A stretch of DNA of 7,859 nucleotides from Acidobacteriota bacterium (GTDB taxonomy: Bacteria; Acidobacteriota; Thermoanaerobaculia; UBA5066), in assembly GCA_016789625.1 (NCBI GenBank), contig JAEUQS010000200.1, forward strand, positions 1 to 7,859, in the 5' to 3' direction. A program made the position numbers and the translations under genes. The notes beneath the pieces are model-generated. The model worked only from the letters and a program-made list of their open reading frames with translations. It did no database searches and was not told where the DNA came from. Positions 5,278 through 7,859 of this stretch are shown here, in pieces (within the stretch, counting starts at the first letter, position 1; each line of letters begins with the position of its first letter).

Positions 5278-6573
5278 ATGCCTTCTTCCGCGCTCCTCCG
5301 ATCGAGTGCCCTCTTCTTCCTCCTTTCTTCGTCGCTGAACGCAGCGGACGTCTCCGAGCTGGAACGCCTCGTCGCCGAGGCGCTCTCGCGAAACGGATCC
5401 GTCGCCGAGGCGCGCGCGCTTTCCGAAGCTGCCCGGCACCGCGTGGCTCCTGCCGCGGCCCTGCCGGATCCGATGGTCTCGCTCCGATACGAGAACGACG
5501 GCGGACGGCCGTCGCTCGGGCGGGAAGGCATGACGCGGCTCGAGCTCATGGCCGAGCAGGAGATCCCGTTCCCCGGCAAGCGCTCCCTCGCGGGCCGCAT
5601 CGCCGCGACCGACGCGGACGGCGTCGCCTCGCGCAACGCGCGCGCCCGCCTCGGCGTCGAGGGCGCGGTGAGGCGGGCCTACGCGGATCTCCTCCTCGCG
5701 CGCGTCAACGGACGCGTCGTGGAGGAGCAGATCGGCACGTGGAAGGAGATCGAGGAGGTCACGCGGAACCGCTACGCGGCGGGCATGGGCACCCAGCAGG
5801 ACGTGCTGCGCGCGCAGGCCGAGGGCACGCGCCTCCAGCAGCAGCGCGTGCGCGACGAAGCCGCCGCCGAGACGGCTCTGTCCGAGATTTCACGCCTCCT
5901 CGAGCGGCCGGTGGATCCTTCCGAGATCCTCGGGACCGATCTGCCCGCCCCGGTGGAGCCGCCCTCCCTCGCGGAGGCCCTGAAGCGCGCCGAGGAGCTG
6001 AGCCCGGAGCTGTCGGAGATCCGCATCACGAAGAACGGAGCCGATCTCCGCATCGACCTCGCCCGCCGGAACCTGAAGCCCGACTTCGTGGCCTCGGCCG
6101 CCTACATGAACCGCGGAGGGCTGCCGCTCATGTGGTCTCTCGGCCTCGGCGTCTCGGTGCCTCTCTGGGCCGGGCGAAAGCAGGCGCCGCTCATCGCGGA
6201 AGCCGAGAGCCTCGCGAGAGCCTCCGTCTCGAGCGAAGCCGCGATGCGCGCTCTCCTCGAGGCGCGCACGAAGGAGCGCCTCATCCGGATGAGGCAGCTC
6301 GTGAAGGAGGCGGCGCTCGATACCGGCGGCCTCCTGGTGCAGGACCAGCTCGCGGTGGACGCCGCGCTCGTCACCTACCGCACGGGGGGCGTTCCGTTCG
6401 TCGCCGTTCTCGAAGCGCTCGGCACGCTGTTCGTGGATCGCAGGGCCGCGGCCTCGAGGCTCGCCGACCTGATGAAGACCGAGGCCGATCTTCGGGAGCT
6501 GTCTCTCGAAGGAGGCCGCCCCGGCGCTTCCCCTTCCGCTCCGGGAGCGCCGTCCGCCACGCAGGGCATGTGA
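5278..6573 (+). CDS. TolC-family outer-membrane efflux channel (CusC/CzcC type)
   Basis: The product is 431 aa, the usual size for RND-associated outer-membrane factors. It would form the trimeric outer-membrane and periplasmic channel of a tripartite pump. A signal peptide covers about 1-22 (hydrophobic LFFLLSSSL, probable cleavage after NA22). The mature protein shows the two-fold repeat of long Ala/Glu/Arg-rich coiled-coil helices. LPDPMVSLRYEN (62-73) and EQEIPFPGKR (93-102) are hallmarks of the Cus/Czc-like branch, and a YRTGGVPFVAVLEAL segment closes the second repeat. The protein contains no Cys, so unlike E. coli CusC it cannot be lipidated at its N-terminus. The C-terminal tail is Gly/Pro/Ala-rich and probably disordered. 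The next gene starts 7 bp after the stop, so both are cotranslated. The pairing with a metal-binding fusion protein points to metal export; Cu/Ag is the likeliest substrate but is not proven. Confidence 0.9.
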   Translation: MPSSALLRSSALFFLLSSSLNAADVSELERLVAEALSRNGSVAEARALSEAARHRVAPAAALPDPMVSLRYENDGGRPSLGREGMTRLELMAEQEIPFPGKRSLAGRIAATDADGVASRNARARLGVEGAVRRAYADLLLARVNGRVVEEQIGTWKEIEEVTRNRYAAGMGTQQDVLRAQAEGTRLQQQRVRDEAAAETALSEISRLLERPVDPSEILGTDLPAPVEPPSLAEALKRAEELSPELSEIRITKNGADLRIDLARRNLKPDFVASAAYMNRGGLPLMWSLGLGVSVPLWAGRKQAPLIAEAESLARASVSSEAAMRALLEARTKERLIRMRQLVKEAALDTGGLLVQDQLAVDAALVTYRTGGVPFVAVLEALGTLFVDRRAAASRLADLMKTEADLRELSLEGGRPGASPSAPGAPSATQGM

Positions 6574-6578
6574 GGAAG
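6572..6578 (+). promoter_or_regulatory. Ribosome binding site overlapping the channel gene's stop codon
   Basis: GAGGAAG begins within the TGA stop of the channel gene (6571-6573) and ends 2 nt before the ATG at 6581. This arrangement favours translational coupling, keeping channel and fusion protein in step. Confidence 0.55.
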
Positions 6579-6580
6579 CT

Positions 6581-7837
6581 ATGAACGCGAAACGAATCGT
6601 CCCGGCCCTCTTGGTCCTCGCGACGGTGATCTTCGTCCCCGCCTGCCGCCGTGAGGAGGCCGGCTCGCCGGCGAAGACCGAATCGCAAAAGGCTCCGGCC
6701 CGGAAGTACCAGTGCCCGATGCATCCCGAGGTCGTCAAGGACGAGCCCGGCACCTGCCCCATCTGCAACATGGACCTCGTGCCGATCGAGGCCTCGGGAG
6801 CCGCGTCCGCCCCGGCGGGCGAGATTCCGGGGTTCGCGACCGTGAAGCTCGACGCCCGCAAGCAGCAGCTCCTCGGCGTGAAGACGGCCGTGATCGCGCG
6901 CGGGGAGTTCTCCACCTCGATCAAGACCGTCGGCCGGGTCGCCTGGGACGAGCGGCGTGTGCACCACGTCCACACGCGCTTCGAGGCCTACGTGGAGCAC
7001 GTCACCGCCGACTTCACCGGCAAGTTCGTGCGCCGGGGCGAGGAGCTGGCGCGCGTCTACAGCCCCGAGCTCTACGCCACCCAGCAGGAGTACCTCCTCG
7101 CGCTCAAGGCCTCGCGCTCCCTGAAGGGCTCCACGGTGTCGAGCGTCGCGACGGGCGGAGACCAGCTCCTCGACGCCGCGCGGCAGAGGCTCCTCCTGTG
7201 GGAGATCACGCCGGAGGACATCCGGCGCATCGAGGAGAAGGGCGAGCCCATCAAGAGCCTGCCCGTCTACGCCCCGATATCGGGTTACGTCACGGGCCGC
7301 ACCGCGTACCACGGCATGAAGGTCATGCCGTCCGACTCCCTGTTCGACATCGTCGATCTCACGCAGCTCTGGGTGCTCGCCGACGTCTACGAGTACGAGC
7401 TCCCCCGTCTGAAGCTGGGCCAGAAGGCCGAGGTCACGCTGTCGTACTGGCCCGGACGTTCGTGGAAGGGTACGGTGACGTACATCTTCCCCTCGGTCGA
7501 CGAGAAGACGCGCACGGTGACCGTGCGCATCGAGGTGCCGAACCCGGCGGGCGAGCTGAAGCCCGAGATGTTCGCCGACGTCGTGCTCACGGGGCGGACC
7601 CGCGAGGTGCTCAAGCTGCCCGAGGACGCCGTGATCGACAGCGGAACCCGCAAGATCGTGTTCGTGTCCCTCGGCGACGGCGAGCTCTCCCCGCGCGAGG
7701 TCGCGTTGGGCGATCACACCGCCGGGTTCTACGAGGTTCTCTCCGGGCTCGAGAGCGGGGACTCGGTTCTCCTCGGCGCGAACTTCCTCGTCGATTCCGA
7801 ATCGCGTCTGAAGTCCGCCGAGATGTGCTCGACGTAG
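6581..7837 (+). CDS. cusB: RND membrane-fusion (adaptor) protein with N-terminal heavy-metal-binding domain, CusB type
   Basis: The product is 418 aa (E. coli CusB is about 407). A hydrophobic signal (about 6-21) ends at VPAC22, a plausible lipobox that would anchor the protein by a lipidated Cys. Residues 43-68 are a heavy-metal-binding domain: YQCPMHPEV, then PGTCPICNMDLVP, giving C45, M47, H48, C59, C62 and M64. Next come the barrel-sandwich/lipoyl-like part (about 82-165, including ADFTGKFVRRGEELARVYSPEL split around the hairpin), an alpha-helical hairpin (about 165-220), the second barrel-sandwich strand (YAPISGYV), the beta-barrel (WVLADVYEYELPRLKLGQ onward) and a membrane-proximal domain ending in ANFLVDSESRLKSA. 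The adaptor links the inner-membrane RND pump to the channel encoded just upstream and can hand metal to the pump. The C-terminus is short, lacking the His/Met-rich tail of some relatives. The substrate is probably Cu(I)/Ag(I); other divalent metals remain possible. The symbol denotes family only. Confidence 0.9.
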   Translation: MNAKRIVPALLVLATVIFVPACRREEAGSPAKTESQKAPARKYQCPMHPEVVKDEPGTCPICNMDLVPIEASGAASAPAGEIPGFATVKLDARKQQLLGVKTAVIARGEFSTSIKTVGRVAWDERRVHHVHTRFEAYVEHVTADFTGKFVRRGEELARVYSPELYATQQEYLLALKASRSLKGSTVSSVATGGDQLLDAARQRLLLWEITPEDIRRIEEKGEPIKSLPVYAPISGYVTGRTAYHGMKVMPSDSLFDIVDLTQLWVLADVYEYELPRLKLGQKAEVTLSYWPGRSWKGTVTYIFPSVDEKTRTVTVRIEVPNPAGELKPEMFADVVLTGRTREVLKLPEDAVIDSGTRKIVFVSLGDGELSPREVALGDHTAGFYEVLSGLESGDSVLLGANFLVDSESRLKSAEMCST

Positions 7838-7859
7838 GCTTCGAAGCGCGTATGGACGT
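7838..7859 (+). other. Window end after the adaptor gene; expected RND pump start
   Basis: Only 22 bases follow the adaptor's TAG. They contain an ATG at 7852 with a weak purine stretch (GAAGCG) upstream. In such operons the inner-membrane RND pump gene comes next, but too little sequence remains to identify it, and the two visible codons (Met-Asp) do not decide the matter. Confidence 0.2.

Noticed and set aside
6371..7717. 448-residue minus-strand open frame opposite the adaptor gene
   Set aside because: The translation is Leu/Asp/His/Arg-rich repetitive sequence with no motifs; the plus strand encodes a well-recognised adaptor.

Overview
The window is GC-rich DNA with densely packed genes and almost no non-coding sequence. 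Outer-membrane efflux proteins point to a Gram-negative-type (diderm) bacterium. The gene mix (a YpdA/Bdr-like flavoprotein, a GT-C membrane protein, a P450 beside an ArsR regulator, a Cus/Czc-type efflux operon) suggests a soil or sediment lineage such as Acidobacteriota, Gemmatimonadota or a relative. That placement is a guess from gene content, not from a marker gene.

Left end (1-911): the 5' end of a cytochrome P450 gene (minus strand, cut by the window edge) diverges from a two-domain ArsR/SmtB-type regulator gene (plus strand). The 84-bp gap between them holds a perfect 9-2-9 palindrome that looks like the regulator's operator.

Middle (914-4746): a minus-strand pair encodes an NADP-dependent MDR oxidoreductase (PTGR/CurA type) and, overlapping its 3' end by 35 bp, a GT-C/PMT-like membrane protein. 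The membrane protein gene converges on the regulator gene with only 2 bp between stop codons. The oxidoreductase is divergent from a YpdA-type FAD reductase with just 19 bp between start codons, so at least one promoter must reach into coding sequence or drive a leaderless mRNA. The YpdA homologue carries Val where the proposed active-site Cys of Firmicutes YpdA lies.

Right end (4747-7859): a plus-strand metal-efflux operon. A 59-bp leader with a 12/14 direct repeat precedes a small secreted Cys-rich protein gene, then a CusC/CzcC-like outer-membrane channel gene, then a CusB-like membrane-fusion protein gene with an N-terminal heavy-metal-binding domain. The RND pump (cusA type) is expected just past the window edge. 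Together these would export Cu/Ag or a similar metal across both membranes, with the Cys-rich protein as a candidate periplasmic metal binder or sensor. It is the least familiar part of the window.

No tRNA, rRNA, CRISPR array, insertion sequence or convincing intrinsic terminator was seen.
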